Origin: Streptococcus parasanguinis
GTDB lineage: Bacteria; Bacillota; Bacilli; Lactobacillales; Streptococcaceae
Direction: 5' to 3'
Length of the DNA: 64,000 nucleotides
NCBI RefSeq assembly: GCF_019929185.1
Contig: NZ_JAHZPC010000006.1
Location: 25,927-89,926 of the forward strand
Position 1 is the stretch's first letter; each line of letters begins with the position of its first letter. The translations under genes and the position numbers were made by a program. Under the pieces are notes generated by a model. It was given only the letters and a program-made list of their open reading frames with translations, was not told the origin of the DNA and ran no database searches. Positions 7,935 to 17,800 of the stretch are shown here, in pieces.

Positions 7935-10364
7935 CTAGACAATCTCGAACTTGATCGTTCCGGCTGTCGTTCCAACCTTGATGGTTTGCCCTTCTTGGGC
8001 TTGACCTTTCAGCAATAGCTCTGCTAGTTGATCTTCCACTTCGGTCTGCAAGACACGACGCAGTGGGCGAGCTCCCATTTCTGGATCGTAGCCTTTGGTT
8101 GCTAGCAACTTGAGCGCTGAAGGCTGGAATTTGAGGGTCATGCCTTGTTCGGCCAAGGTCGCGATGAGCGGTTTGACCATGACTTTCACCACCTGCTGCA
8201 TGTCCTCGCTTGAGAGACTATGGAAGACCACCTTTTCATCAATCCGGTTGATAAACTCTGGACGATAGGTCTTCTTCAACTCTTCAAACATGCGTTTTTC
8301 CATATTGGCCTGGTCAAAGCGAATATCTTTGGCACCAAAGCCAACTGTCTTATCATCCCGAAGGGCTGTTGCTCCCAGATTTGAGGTCATGATGATAATG
8401 GTATTGGAGAAATCAATCTTCCGGCCTTTGCTATCGGTTAAGACTCCGTCATCCAAGACCTGCAAAAGGACATTGAAAATATCTGGGTGGGCTTTTTCCA
8501 CCTCATCAAATAAGAGAACGGAATAAGGTTTGTTGCGGACCTTTTCGGTCAACTCGCCTCCTTCTTCGTAGCCCACATAGCCTGGAGGGGCACCGTTGAG
8601 GCGGCTGGCCGCGAATTTTTCCATGTACTCACTCATATCAAAACGGATGAGGGCCGATTCATCATCAAACAGAACTTCTGCCAAAGCTTTGGCTAGCTCT
8701 GTTTTTCCGACACCGGTAGGTCCTAGGAACATGAAAGAACCGATCGGACGTTTATTGCTACGGATCCCCGATTGATTGCGTCGAATAGCCCGACTGATAC
8801 TCGAAACGGCTTGGTCTTGACCAATCACGCGCTTGTGCAATTCTGTTTCTAAGTTGAGGTACTTCTTGGCATCGGTTTGAGTCAGTTTTTGAGTTGGAAT
8901 ACCAGATAATTGGCTCAAAGTCACCAAGACATCTTGGTCAGTGACTTCTTTTTTGTAGACAATGGGAGCGGCCTCTACTTCTAGGAGTTGGGCTGCTTTC
9001 TTCCACTTGCCATCCATCAAGGCCCGATCCAAGGCGGTCAACTCTTCTTTTACGTGACCGTTGGAATCGCGGTTTTGTACGGTAGCTGCCGCTTCATCCA
9101 AGAGATCAATGGCTGAATCTGGCAATTGACGGCTAGTCAAATAGCGGTGGGCATATTTGACAGCTGTTTCGATCGCTTCATCGGTAATGGTCACATGATG
9201 GTGGTCCTGGTAAGTTTCTTTCAAGCCTTGGAGAATTTGGATGCTATCTGCAACACTTGGCTCTTCAATGGTGACTTTCGCAAAACGCCGAGAAAGGGCT
9301 GCATCTTTTTCGATATGCTTTTGGTACTCATCTTGAGTCGTGGCCCCAACTGTACGCAAGGTTCCCCGTGCCAGGGCTGGTTTTAGAATATTGGCTGCGT
9401 CTAAGGTCGAATCAATACCGGATCCTGACCCCATAATGGTATGCAGTTCATCGATAAAGAGAATCACGTGACCGTCTTCTTCGATGTCCTGGATGATATT
9501 GTTCATCCGTTCTTCGAAGTCCCCACGGAAGCGCGTCCCTGCAACGACATTCATGAGATCCAATTCAAGAACACGCATTTGCGCGATTTCAGCTGGAACA
9601 TTGCCACTAGCGACACGCTGAGCCAGACCTAATGCAAGAGCGGTTTTTCCGACCCCTGCTTCTCCCACCAATACAGGATTGTTCTTGGTCTTGCGGCTGA
9701 GGATTTGGATCATGCGTGAAATCTCTGCATCCCGGCCGATCACAGGCTCAAGCTGGCCTGCACGCGCCATTTCTGTCAAATCACGGGTATAATCTTCAAG
9801 ACCTCCACTGGTGCTTGGGGGCATGCCCATCATATTTCCCATGGTTTGGCGGTTAGGGTTTTGGGCCCGGTAGAGGCTCCGGATGGCTTTGATATCATTC
9901 TTGTCCCAGCCTGCCTTGTCTTCTAAATTCTTGCGAAGGGAGGCAATAGGAACTCCCTTGTCTTGCTCTGTAAAGGCAAAGCCGGCAAACTCCATGACTT
10001 GGCTCGCCAAGGTCCCACGGTCTGCTAGAAGAGAGAGGAGCACATGCTCTGTTCCCAAGGTCTTGGCATGAAGGACCTGGGCAATCTCTCTTGCGTGCTT
10101 CATAATGGCTTCCATCCGATAAGAAAATGGGAAGATTTCATACCGATTGTCGCTTTGAAAAGCTTGGCCTGTAATATGCTCCGCCGCATCCTGAAACTCA
10201 TCGATCTGCATAGGATAATCGTTAAGTACAGAACCTGCCACGCTATAGGGATTATTGGCCATAGCCGTCAGGAGATGCCAAGTATCTAAGGTATGTCCCT
10301 GATAGTGGCCTGCTAGTATTTGGGCCGCTTCTATACTTTCTAACAGTGCTGTTGAATAGTTCAT
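7935..10364 (-). CDS. clpC: ClpC-type Hsp100 ATPase, unfoldase of the Clp protease
   Basis: The 809-residue AAA+ unfoldase feeds substrates to ClpP. The N-terminal Clp-N repeats (residues 1-145) precede two ATPase modules with Walker A motifs GEAGVGKTA (near 235) and GPTGVGKTE (near 550). The Walker B region [13 protein letters not shown] is also clear. The start codon follows the ctsR stop directly (TAGATG), so translation is coupled. Expression should respond to heat and protein damage through CtsR acting at 10916-10932. Confidence 0.94.
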   Translation of the reverse strand: MNYSTALLESIEAAQILAGHYQGHTLDTWHLLTAMANNPYSVAGSVLNDYPMQIDEFQDAAEHITGQAFQSDNRYEIFPFSYRMEAIMKHAREIAQVLHAKTLGTEHVLLSLLADRGTLASQVMEFAGFAFTEQDKGVPIASLRKNLEDKAGWDKNDIKAIRSLYRAQNPNRQTMGNMMGMPPSTSGGLEDYTRDLTEMARAGQLEPVIGRDAEISRMIQILSRKTKNNPVLVGEAGVGKTALALGLAQRVASGNVPAEIAQMRVLELDLMNVVAGTRFRGDFEERMNNIIQDIEEDGHVILFIDELHTIMGSGSGIDSTLDAANILKPALARGTLRTVGATTQDEYQKHIEKDAALSRRFAKVTIEEPSVADSIQILQGLKETYQDHHHVTITDEAIETAVKYAHRYLTSRQLPDSAIDLLDEAAATVQNRDSNGHVKEELTALDRALMDGKWKKAAQLLEVEAAPIVYKKEVTDQDVLVTLSQLSGIPTQKLTQTDAKKYLNLETELHKRVIGQDQAVSSISRAIRRNQSGIRSNKRPIGSFMFLGPTGVGKTELAKALAEVLFDDESALIRFDMSEYMEKFAASRLNGAPPGYVGYEEGGELTEKVRNKPYSVLLFDEVEKAHPDIFNVLLQVLDDGVLTDSKGRKIDFSNTIIIMTSNLGATALRDDKTVGFGAKDIRFDQANMEKRMFEELKKTYRPEFINRIDEKVVFHSLSSEDMQQVVKVMVKPLIATLAEQGMTLKFQPSALKLLATKGYDPEMGARPLRRVLQTEVEDQLAELLLKGQAQEGQTIKVGTTAGTIKFEIV

Positions 10365-10829
10365 CTAGTCGGTATTTCCTTTTCTATCTACTTGTTGAAT
10401 GATTTTTTTCAGCATCGTTGCTCGTAGGATGAGAACATCTCGACCTAGGACCTCATCGGAGGTCGTCGCAAGCAAGAGCTGCGTTTCACGTCTTGTCAAT
10501 AATTTTTCTTCATAGAGCATCTGGAGGATATCATTGAAGACCTGCTGGCTGATGGTTTCTCCAATATTGGCTGCCAAGTCTTGGAGCATCTGATGGTGAT
10601 CTGAAAACTGGACCTTGCCAATGCGGATATAGCCACCCCCACCGCGTTTGCTCTCTACAATATAGCCTCGACTCTCGGTAAAACGGGTCTTAATGACATA
10701 GTTAATCTGACTGGGTACGACCTGAAAGACATCGGCTAACTCACTTCTTTTGAGCTCTGCCATGCCAGCTTGAGCCAGCAAGGCCTTAATATAAGCTTCG
10801 ATGCTATCAGATGTGTTCTTATTTGCCAT
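10365..10829 (-). CDS. ctsR: class III heat-shock repressor CtsR
   Basis: The 154-residue winged-helix repressor of clp genes has an N-terminal DNA-binding domain (SDSIEAYIKALL...QINYVIKTRFT) and the characteristic wing RGYIVESKRGGGGYIRI. The C-terminal half resembles the McsA/McsB-interacting dimerisation region, although no mcsA or mcsB is in the operon, as usual for streptococci. It is the first gene of ctsR-clpC-ECF S component-DUF4430 and is autoregulated through the adjacent heptad operator. Confidence 0.93.
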   Translation of the reverse strand: MANKNTSDSIEAYIKALLAQAGMAELKRSELADVFQVVPSQINYVIKTRFTESRGYIVESKRGGGGYIRIGKVQFSDHHQMLQDLAANIGETISQQVFNDILQMLYEEKLLTRRETQLLLATTSDEVLGRDVLILRATMLKKIIQQVDRKGNTD

Positions 10830-10915
10830 GATGCTCCTTTCTGGCTTGTTTTTTTCTAGATGGATGCTCTGCTCTTTGGCCCATAAAAAATGGCCTTGGA
10901 GTGTTCCTTCTCATC

Positions 10916-10938
10916 ATTGACCTTATTTGACTATTATA
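10916..10938 (-). promoter_or_regulatory. CtsR operator and -10 of ctsR-clpC
   Basis: On the minus strand the tandem heptads AGTCAAA-TAA-GGTCAAT (10916-10932) differ from the CtsR consensus only at the final base. They abut the -10 TATAAT (10933-10938), a position where binding would block initiation. No good -35 was found. Confidence 0.8.
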
Positions 10939-11006
10939 CAATTTTTACGGCTGTAAATAAAGCAAAGACTCTATGGAAATAGGAATCTCTTAAGAAGGCA
11001 AAAAAA

Positions 11007-11031
11007 AGAGGCTAGTGAGAACTAACCTCTT
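11007..11031 (-). terminator. terminator of the fucosidase gene
   Basis: On the minus strand AGAGGTTAGT pairs with ACTAGCCTCT and is followed by TTTTTTT. Confidence 0.85.
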
Positions 11032-11045
11032 ATGCGAAGAAGGAG

Positions 11046-14000
11046 CTACTCTTTGCGACGAGCGAATTTGGCGCCTCCGCCCAAGAAACCTAGACCAAGA
11101 AGGCCTAACCAAGCAAAGAAACCACCTTCTTTTGTACCGGTTTGAGGTAGTTTTCCTTCCGATTGTAGAGAAGGACTTTCAACCACTTCTTTTTCCGGAT
11201 GGTCTGAAGTCAAAACAGAAACTGCTTCTGGGGTTTTCGGTTGCAAGAGAACAGGTCTTCCTTTTTCTTTTTTGTCTTCAGCTTGAGAAAGAGTCATAAC
11301 TTCTGGTTGCACCTTACTTGGGGTGACAGGAGTGGTTGGAGTCGGCATATCAGCTATCAACGGACTTTTTTCCGCTTCCTTCGTTCCGACTTCTGTGATC
11401 TGGTCCTGGGCCTCCACTTCGACAAAGGCATCGACTTCTGTCCGAATTTCTTTGCCTTCTTCTTGTCGAACCTCGATCAATTTCAACCGGCGTCCGACCT
11501 TTCCTGCTTGAAGGATCCGGCTTTCGCCCTTGGCCAAGTCCTTGTTCTCACGTGTTTGACTCTCAAATGGAATCTCCTCCGCTTCGATGAGAAGTTCTGG
11601 CTTTTCAAGAATCAAATCCCGAATACCTTCTTCTGGCCGTGTCTGCGTCAGGGGTTCATAATTGTGAGCATCTTCTAAGATGGTTTCAAGGGCTTCGACT
11701 TGATTAGCTGCAGCAACCAAATCTGGCCGCTCTTGATCCAACAACTGAGTCAAGTCCGTCAATTGTCCTTGAACCGTCGGTTTGAGATCTGCTTTCAAGC
11801 GATCGAGAGAAGTAGCCTTGATCTTTTCTACTCCTTCTCTGATGATCTGTTGCAGCTCTTCTTGACTGAGCAACTGGCTATCTTTCCCTGATAGGATAAA
11901 TTGATCTACCTGGATGGCTCTGGATGACTGAGGGTCATTGAGGGCTGGATCCAGATGCAAGCGTAGCTGGTGGTAGCCTTTTGCTAGGCCTTGCAGATTG
12001 ACCAAACTCTGGTCGAGCTTGCGTTGATCTCCGTAGCCACTGAAATAATGATCGCCGTCGATCTCATAATCATGGCCACGCCCTTCTTCGAAGGCCATTT
12101 CTTTCCCATCCAAAGTGACGCTGTAGAGACCATGACTTGGATCAACCACTCCTCGGACCTCCACGCCTGTGCCCTTAAAGGTAATGGTCACTTCAATGTG
12201 TTTCTTGCCTTCCTCATCGGTCACTTGGTTAAAGCTGGACCAAGATTCTGTGCCATTTGAGAAGTCTTTGTTGTCTGTCTCATGATGCCAGCCTTGGCTA
12301 TAGTGCAGTTTTGGATCTTGGTCATCCACTTCTTTGCGATTTTCTGGCAACTGGTCTTCATTCATCACTTGGACTGTCAGTTCTGGAATAAAGCCGACCA
12401 GGCTTCCTTGATCCGGATGCAACAATTTGACCTTAAAGTCATAGACATCGGTCGCTTTCCCTGCAAAATCAAGGGTTGGAACTTGGACTGTTTTTTCCGT
12501 CTCTCCATCTGCGAACTCAAGGGTGACGTTGGTATCTTTGTAGACCTTACCATGAACCCCTGTTCCCGGCTCTGTGATCAATTTCAGACTGGCACTTCCT
12601 TTAGAGCCACCTTTTCTCTTGACGACGACTTGCGCTGGGTCGCCTTTTTTAACAGCTAGGGTTGGCTGAGCAAACTCAAAGAGACCCTTTTCTTGGTTAT
12701 TGAGGGCATAAATCCCTTCCGTTGCGATCGCATCTCCCTTGCTATTGACCAAGGTCAAGGTGTGAGATCCTGCTGCCAAATCCGATGTTTCATAGACCTT
12801 TTGGCTGCGTTTGCGGCTTGGACTTTGGGTATTGACGGTCGCTAGCTTTTGGCCATCGACATAGACATCCATTTCCCCATGACCAGGGTCGACAGTTGCG
12901 ACGACATAGGCCTTGGTGCCTTCAAATTGATAGGTCACCGAAGCTCCCTTTTCTTTGGTCCACATAGAGGTGCCTCGAACGCCTTCTCCCTCTTCATTCC
13001 ACTGGCCATTGGACCGCTCTGCTGTCCGGTCGGAATGATAAGTCAAACCAAGCGGATAGCCATCGGTTTCTTCAATGCTGGCTGGTGTCTTATAGACAGA
13101 GACACCGTTCAAGATTGGAGTGGCTTGGGCATCAGTGATGGACACCCGAATATAGCGACTATCAACTGGTTGCCCTTTGATTAATCGGCGGTATCCCACA
13201 GTTGAGCCAGCTCCATAAGGAACCCATTGCCCATTCACTGCCACATCAATGGTGAAGCCAGAAATCCGTTGGCCTTTCTCGATGGTTTCTTTGAGCTCTA
13301 CCACATCAAAGTGTTGCTCTTTTCCAAGATCAAGGACAAAAGAGCCGGTTTTGGCATCATCTGCAGGTGCCCAACTGGTCTTTTCATCGCCATCTGTCAA
13401 ATGGCTGGCCTTGTAGAGAGGATTGCGCCGTGTCGAGTCAGCTTCTACCAAAGCTCCTGCCGCATAGTTCACACTGTAGAGTTGGTCCAAGGTCTGGCGG
13501 AATTCTTTCAAACGGGCCACATCGGCCTCCGCAAATTTTCCGTCTTGATTGGGTGGAATATTAAGCAGAAGCGGGGTGCCACGGCCGACCGATTTGAAGT
13601 AAATGTCCATCAATTCGCGCAAGGACTTAGGCTCTTGGTTGTCATGGTAGAACCAGCCTGAGCGAATAGAAACATCGGCTTCTCCCACTGAGTATTGCTT
13701 CCCTTCCGGATCCCCGTGATTGAGGTAGCTATTAGATGGATTGTTGCGGATCTTATCTGGATTAACCTTTTGCCAAACCGGATCTCCGGCAATCCCCTTT
13801 TCATTTCCAATCCAACGAACATTGGTCGGCTCAGCTGAGAAGATAGCTATATCCCCTTGGGCCTTGCGAATGGCTTCAAACCACTTGTCAAAGGTATAGG
13901 TGACCTTTTGAGCCCCATCGCCACGCGCACCATCCATCCAGACTTCTACGAACTTGCCTTTGTTTCCATATTTAGGATCTTCAAGGATTTCTTTGAGCTG

Positions 14001-14756
14001 GTTGAGGTAGTATTCATTGTATTGGTCCTCTGTATCCATATGGTAGAGAGGGCTGTGAGCATCCCAAGGTGAGAGATAGACCCCCATGTCCATGTCATAC
14101 TTGCTGGCAGAAGCAGAAACCTCGGCTAGAACATCGCCTTTTCCATCTTTCCAACCACTTTTGGCAATGGTATGGTCAGTGTATTTGGATGGGTACAAGA
14201 GGAAGCCATCGTGGTGCTTGACGACCATGATCGTCCGTTTAAAGCCTGCATCCTTCAGGGTTTTGATCCACTGATCGGTATCCAGATGCTCTGGATAGAA
14301 ATAATAAGGATCTTCTTGCCCATCTCCCCACTCACGATCGTAGTAAGTATTCATCCCAAAGTGGATGAAAGCCGCTAGTTCTTCGCGGTGGTATTGCATC
14401 TGAGCCTTGCTTGGAAGTGGTCCGTAATCCGCAATCTCAGTCTCCTCATCTAGAGAAGTGGCTGGTTGAGTGGCTTCTGTCCCTTGGCTGGCTGTGCGAT
14501 TTTCTTTCTCGCTAGTAACTGCTGAGGGCTGTTCTGATTCTTCTTGGTGCTCGTTCACAGTTTTCTCCTCCTTTCCTTGATCTCCTGCATCGCTCGTTTC
14601 AACCCGTTCTTCACGCGGTTCACTATTCTCAGCTTGTTCCTCTGCGTAACTGGTAGTAGCTCCTAAAAAACAAGTCGCTACGACTACCGAGCAGACGCCT
14701 ACCGAGAGTTTACGAATGCCAAATCGATTTCTCTGATCAACTAATCTTTTTCCCAT
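11046..14756 (-). CDS. cell-wall-anchored GH29 alpha-L-fucosidase
   Basis: The 1236-residue surface enzyme removes alpha-L-fucose from host glycans. It begins with a YSIRK-like signal peptide (FGIRKLSVGVCSVVV) followed by an acidic Glu/Ser linker. The GH29 catalytic domain spans about 105-440, with IHFGMNTYYDREWG and the nucleophile Asp275 in VWMDGARGDG. Then come an F5/8 type C-like domain (about 445-570), a further carbohydrate- or Ig-like region, a G5 domain (about 1060-1135) and the sortase signal LPQTG (1203-1207), hydrophobic helix and ARRKE tail. It lies 104 bp downstream of the beta-galactosidase gene in the same direction and may share its transcript and CcpA control. The exact linkage specificity is unknown. 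Confidence 0.88.
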   Translation of the reverse strand: MGKRLVDQRNRFGIRKLSVGVCSVVVATCFLGATTSYAEEQAENSEPREERVETSDAGDQGKEEKTVNEHQEESEQPSAVTSEKENRTASQGTEATQPATSLDEETEIADYGPLPSKAQMQYHREELAAFIHFGMNTYYDREWGDGQEDPYYFYPEHLDTDQWIKTLKDAGFKRTIMVVKHHDGFLLYPSKYTDHTIAKSGWKDGKGDVLAEVSASASKYDMDMGVYLSPWDAHSPLYHMDTEDQYNEYYLNQLKEILEDPKYGNKGKFVEVWMDGARGDGAQKVTYTFDKWFEAIRKAQGDIAIFSAEPTNVRWIGNEKGIAGDPVWQKVNPDKIRNNPSNSYLNHGDPEGKQYSVGEADVSIRSGWFYHDNQEPKSLRELMDIYFKSVGRGTPLLLNIPPNQDGKFAEADVARLKEFRQTLDQLYSVNYAAGALVEADSTRRNPLYKASHLTDGDEKTSWAPADDAKTGSFVLDLGKEQHFDVVELKETIEKGQRISGFTIDVAVNGQWVPYGAGSTVGYRRLIKGQPVDSRYIRVSITDAQATPILNGVSVYKTPASIEETDGYPLGLTYHSDRTAERSNGQWNEEGEGVRGTSMWTKEKGASVTYQFEGTKAYVVATVDPGHGEMDVYVDGQKLATVNTQSPSRKRSQKVYETSDLAAGSHTLTLVNSKGDAIATEGIYALNNQEKGLFEFAQPTLAVKKGDPAQVVVKRKGGSKGSASLKLITEPGTGVHGKVYKDTNVTLEFADGETEKTVQVPTLDFAGKATDVYDFKVKLLHPDQGSLVGFIPELTVQVMNEDQLPENRKEVDDQDPKLHYSQGWHHETDNKDFSNGTESWSSFNQVTDEEGKKHIEVTITFKGTGVEVRGVVDPSHGLYSVTLDGKEMAFEEGRGHDYEIDGDHYFSGYGDQRKLDQSLVNLQGLAKGYHQLRLHLDPALNDPQSSRAIQVDQFILSGKDSQLLSQEELQQIIREGVEKIKATSLDRLKADLKPTVQGQLTDLTQLLDQERPDLVAAANQVEALETILEDAHNYEPLTQTRPEEGIRDLILEKPELLIEAEEIPFESQTRENKDLAKGESRILQAGKVGRRLKLIEVRQEEGKEIRTEVDAFVEVEAQDQITEVGTKEAEKSPLIADMPTPTTPVTPSKVQPEVMTLSQAEDKKEKGRPVLLQPKTPEAVSVLTSDHPEKEVVESPSLQSEGKLPQTGTKEGGFFAWLGLLGLGFLGGGAKFARRKE

Positions 14757-14774
14757 ATTCCATTCCTTTATGTC

Positions 14775-14820
14775 ACCAGGTAAAGAGGGTGGGGCTTCCC
14801 CATCCTCCTTCTTTTTACCT
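14775..14820 (-). other. intercistronic stem-loop between bgaA and the fucosidase gene
   Basis: The minus-strand sequence pairs AGGTAAA with TTTACCT and, inside, GAGGATGGGG with CCCCACCCTC. No U-tract follows, so it looks like an RNA-processing or stability hairpin between two cistrons and not a terminator. Confidence 0.55.
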
Positions 14821-14860
14821 GTGAACTTTTCACCGTTTTTTGCTAGTTTCTCTAGCTGTT

Positions 14861-17800
14861 TTACTTGGCCTTATTGGCTCTTTTTTTCTGATCGTCCAGC
14901 ACAGCACTGGCAAGGCCTGCCGCTAGGATTCCAGCAACGAGGCTTGCGACGCTTTCTTCCGTTCCTGTATTTGGTAATCTACCTTCGGAAACTGGAGCAG
15001 CTGAAACTGCTGGTGTTTGAGTTTCTTTCTCGACTTCCTTCCCTGCTGCATCTATCCCTTCCTGGCGCACCGCTTTGACCTCAAGAGATGCTTGAGGAGT
15101 TGCGATAGCTACTGGTCCTTCTGAAACATGAGGGCGCTCTAGGTTCGGAAGCGGTTGTGGTTCTGGTTGTGGTTGTGGTTGTGGTTGTGGCTCTGGTTGC
15201 GGTTGCGGCTGTGGCTCTGGTTGTGGAGTATCTGGAAGTACTTCTTTCGTGCCCACCTCTGTGATTTCTGCCACTGGATCTAGTTCTACAAAGGCATCTA
15301 GTTCCTTCCGGCTTTCCACACCATTTTCTTGAGAAACTTCCACCAAGCGCAATTTGCGGCCTTTTTGACCTTCTTGAACCACACGTTTCTCACCTTTTGG
15401 AAGATCCGCATTTGGACGTTCTAAGCGTTCAAAGTCCATCTCTTCTGGCTCAATCACCAACTCTGGCTTGGTATGAACCAGATTCTTAACTCCTTCTTCA
15501 GGAATGGCTGAGCCTGTAGGTGCTTTTGCGGAGAGAGAAAGTTGATATACTTTTTCGACCTTGCCATCTTCTGAGACAACCTTGACAAGAACAGGAGCAT
15601 TGGCGCTTTTAGCATCCACGACCGTAACGGCTGTTCCATTCTTGCCTTGTGCGGAAACGATTGGACGGTCTCCCTCATACTCTAGATGATAATCTGTCAC
15701 ATCTGGTTTAAAACCTTCTAGGTCTTTACCATTCACTTGGATGGTGACATCAGTTGTTGCCCGAGCTTCTTCCGTTGGTGCATAGGCACTCAGTTCAATA
15801 ATTCCAATCCCTTTTAGATTCTCATTTCGAACCATTCTTAAGCGGATCGCTTTGGTTCTTGTTTCATTGAAGCTAAGGTTGGAGATATAGCCCGGTTCAA
15901 AGTCATAATCCAAGCTATAAGGAATTTCTTCCCAGTTAGAGGCCTGGTTAAATGGATGATCTGGAAGATTCTTCAGATTGCCATAATCATCCGGAACATC
16001 AAAGTCTGGACCAATGTAGCGTTCAAGAACAGTTTTCGTTGGCAGACCTGTTTCCTGATCTGCAAAGAAGTCGACCGCTACTTTATTGACCAAACGCTCT
16101 GTTACTTGACCATTTTTCTTGAAGATAAGACCAGCAAATACTTCAGTTTGATCCGGTTCTCTCTTCCAGTTGGTCCAGCGATAGTACTCGTTGTAGCCAC
16201 CATCGTTGATGTAATCGATATAGTCGATTTGGTTTGGATCGAGATCATTGGTTTCACTGGCAAATGCCCTGCTATCCTCTGCATTGTAGTCACGGTTCAC
16301 AGAGAGGATTTCTCCTGTCTTTTCTGACACCCGAACGGTCAGCTGAGCTGTCAGATCATAGCCGAGGACTTTTCCTTCTAACGTGAAGCTGCCTTCATGA
16401 GAAAGTGCATCAGCTGGGATAGCCTGCCAGTCCACCGTCAGTTCCTTGCGTTCATAACCTGTGTCCCCTTTAAAGTAGACACCTACTGTAGATGGTAGAA
16501 CTAGATCTTGACCGGCTTTCACAAAACGTCTGCCTGCTTCTACTGCTACTGGAACAGCTTGTTTCAGTTTTTCTGCATCGCTTGTGAGATGGAGATGGTA
16601 TTCTTGTAAGATGGTACCATCTTCCGCTTTATGGATGACACGGATTGGCTCACCTTCATGGACGCTTGGCACAACCGTTGCAAGACCGTGATGGCTAGCT
16701 GTCGCTTCCACCTGTGGATAAGCTCGATCACGCGCATCGATGTAGTAATCGGTCACACTTGGGTTGACACCTGGCAATACATCGCCATTGACGCGAATGG
16801 TCAACTGGCTCTTTTCTTCTGCCGCAACCTTATTGGCAAATACCTGAATCTCTGAAATAGAGCTTCCACGTTTGCCTTCTGGTGTCTTCATGCGAATACG
16901 AACAGCATAGGTGTCGACTTTATCAAAACTGAAATGATTCATCTTGCCAGCTGCTACCGGTTCTTCAACGGTTAGGTTGCTGACTTCTTTCCAGTTGGCT
17001 GGATTGTTAAATGGATGGTCTGTTTCGTCTTTGACGCGATTTGGATTGCTTGGAACAGTTGGGATTTGTTCCCCTGTATAGTACTCAATCACATACTCAC
17101 TTGGAGCCCCAACGCCGTGGTCTTCATGGAAACCAACATGGAGGTTGTCCACTGCTCGCTTGGTCAAGATACCAGAATCCCCAAACAAGATACCAACAGA
17201 ATCTTCCGCATTGTCACGGCCCCAGTTGGTCCAACGGTTAGCTGGAGCATCGGTAAAGGAGATGACCTTATCATTGACCTTAGCAACTGGATCCGCATCG
17301 TTAGAGTCACTTGCAAAAGCGAGTGGCAAGACTGATCCTGTCCATTGCTCTGCTACATTGGCCCCCTTGACTGTGTTTGCGGAAACACGAATATGAAGAC
17401 GTGTTGGAAGATCCGTTCCTTCTACACGACCGGCTAGGACAACTTCTCCTTCTTTGGCCAAGAGTTGCGGATCGATCGCATCCCAGGCCACCTTAGCTGT
17501 ATAGGTCTTACCATTAGAGTGATAGGTCCGCACGCTTTCTGGAAGAGCTGGTTTTTCTCCGACTGGAGTGGTGGTGCTGACTTCTTCTACAGCGATAATG
17601 CCTTCAACCGTCACTTGAGCTTGGGCTTCTTTTTCCACACCCTCTACATGACCTGTGACTGTAAAGCTATGGTAATCCTTGACTTGATCTGCGGTCACAG
17701 CATCCCAGGTCACGCGTTTTTCTTTAGGGAATCCCTTGTCATACTCGACCAAGACGGTCTCTGGAAGAGCTGGCAAAACATTTCGATCGGTGCTGATTCG

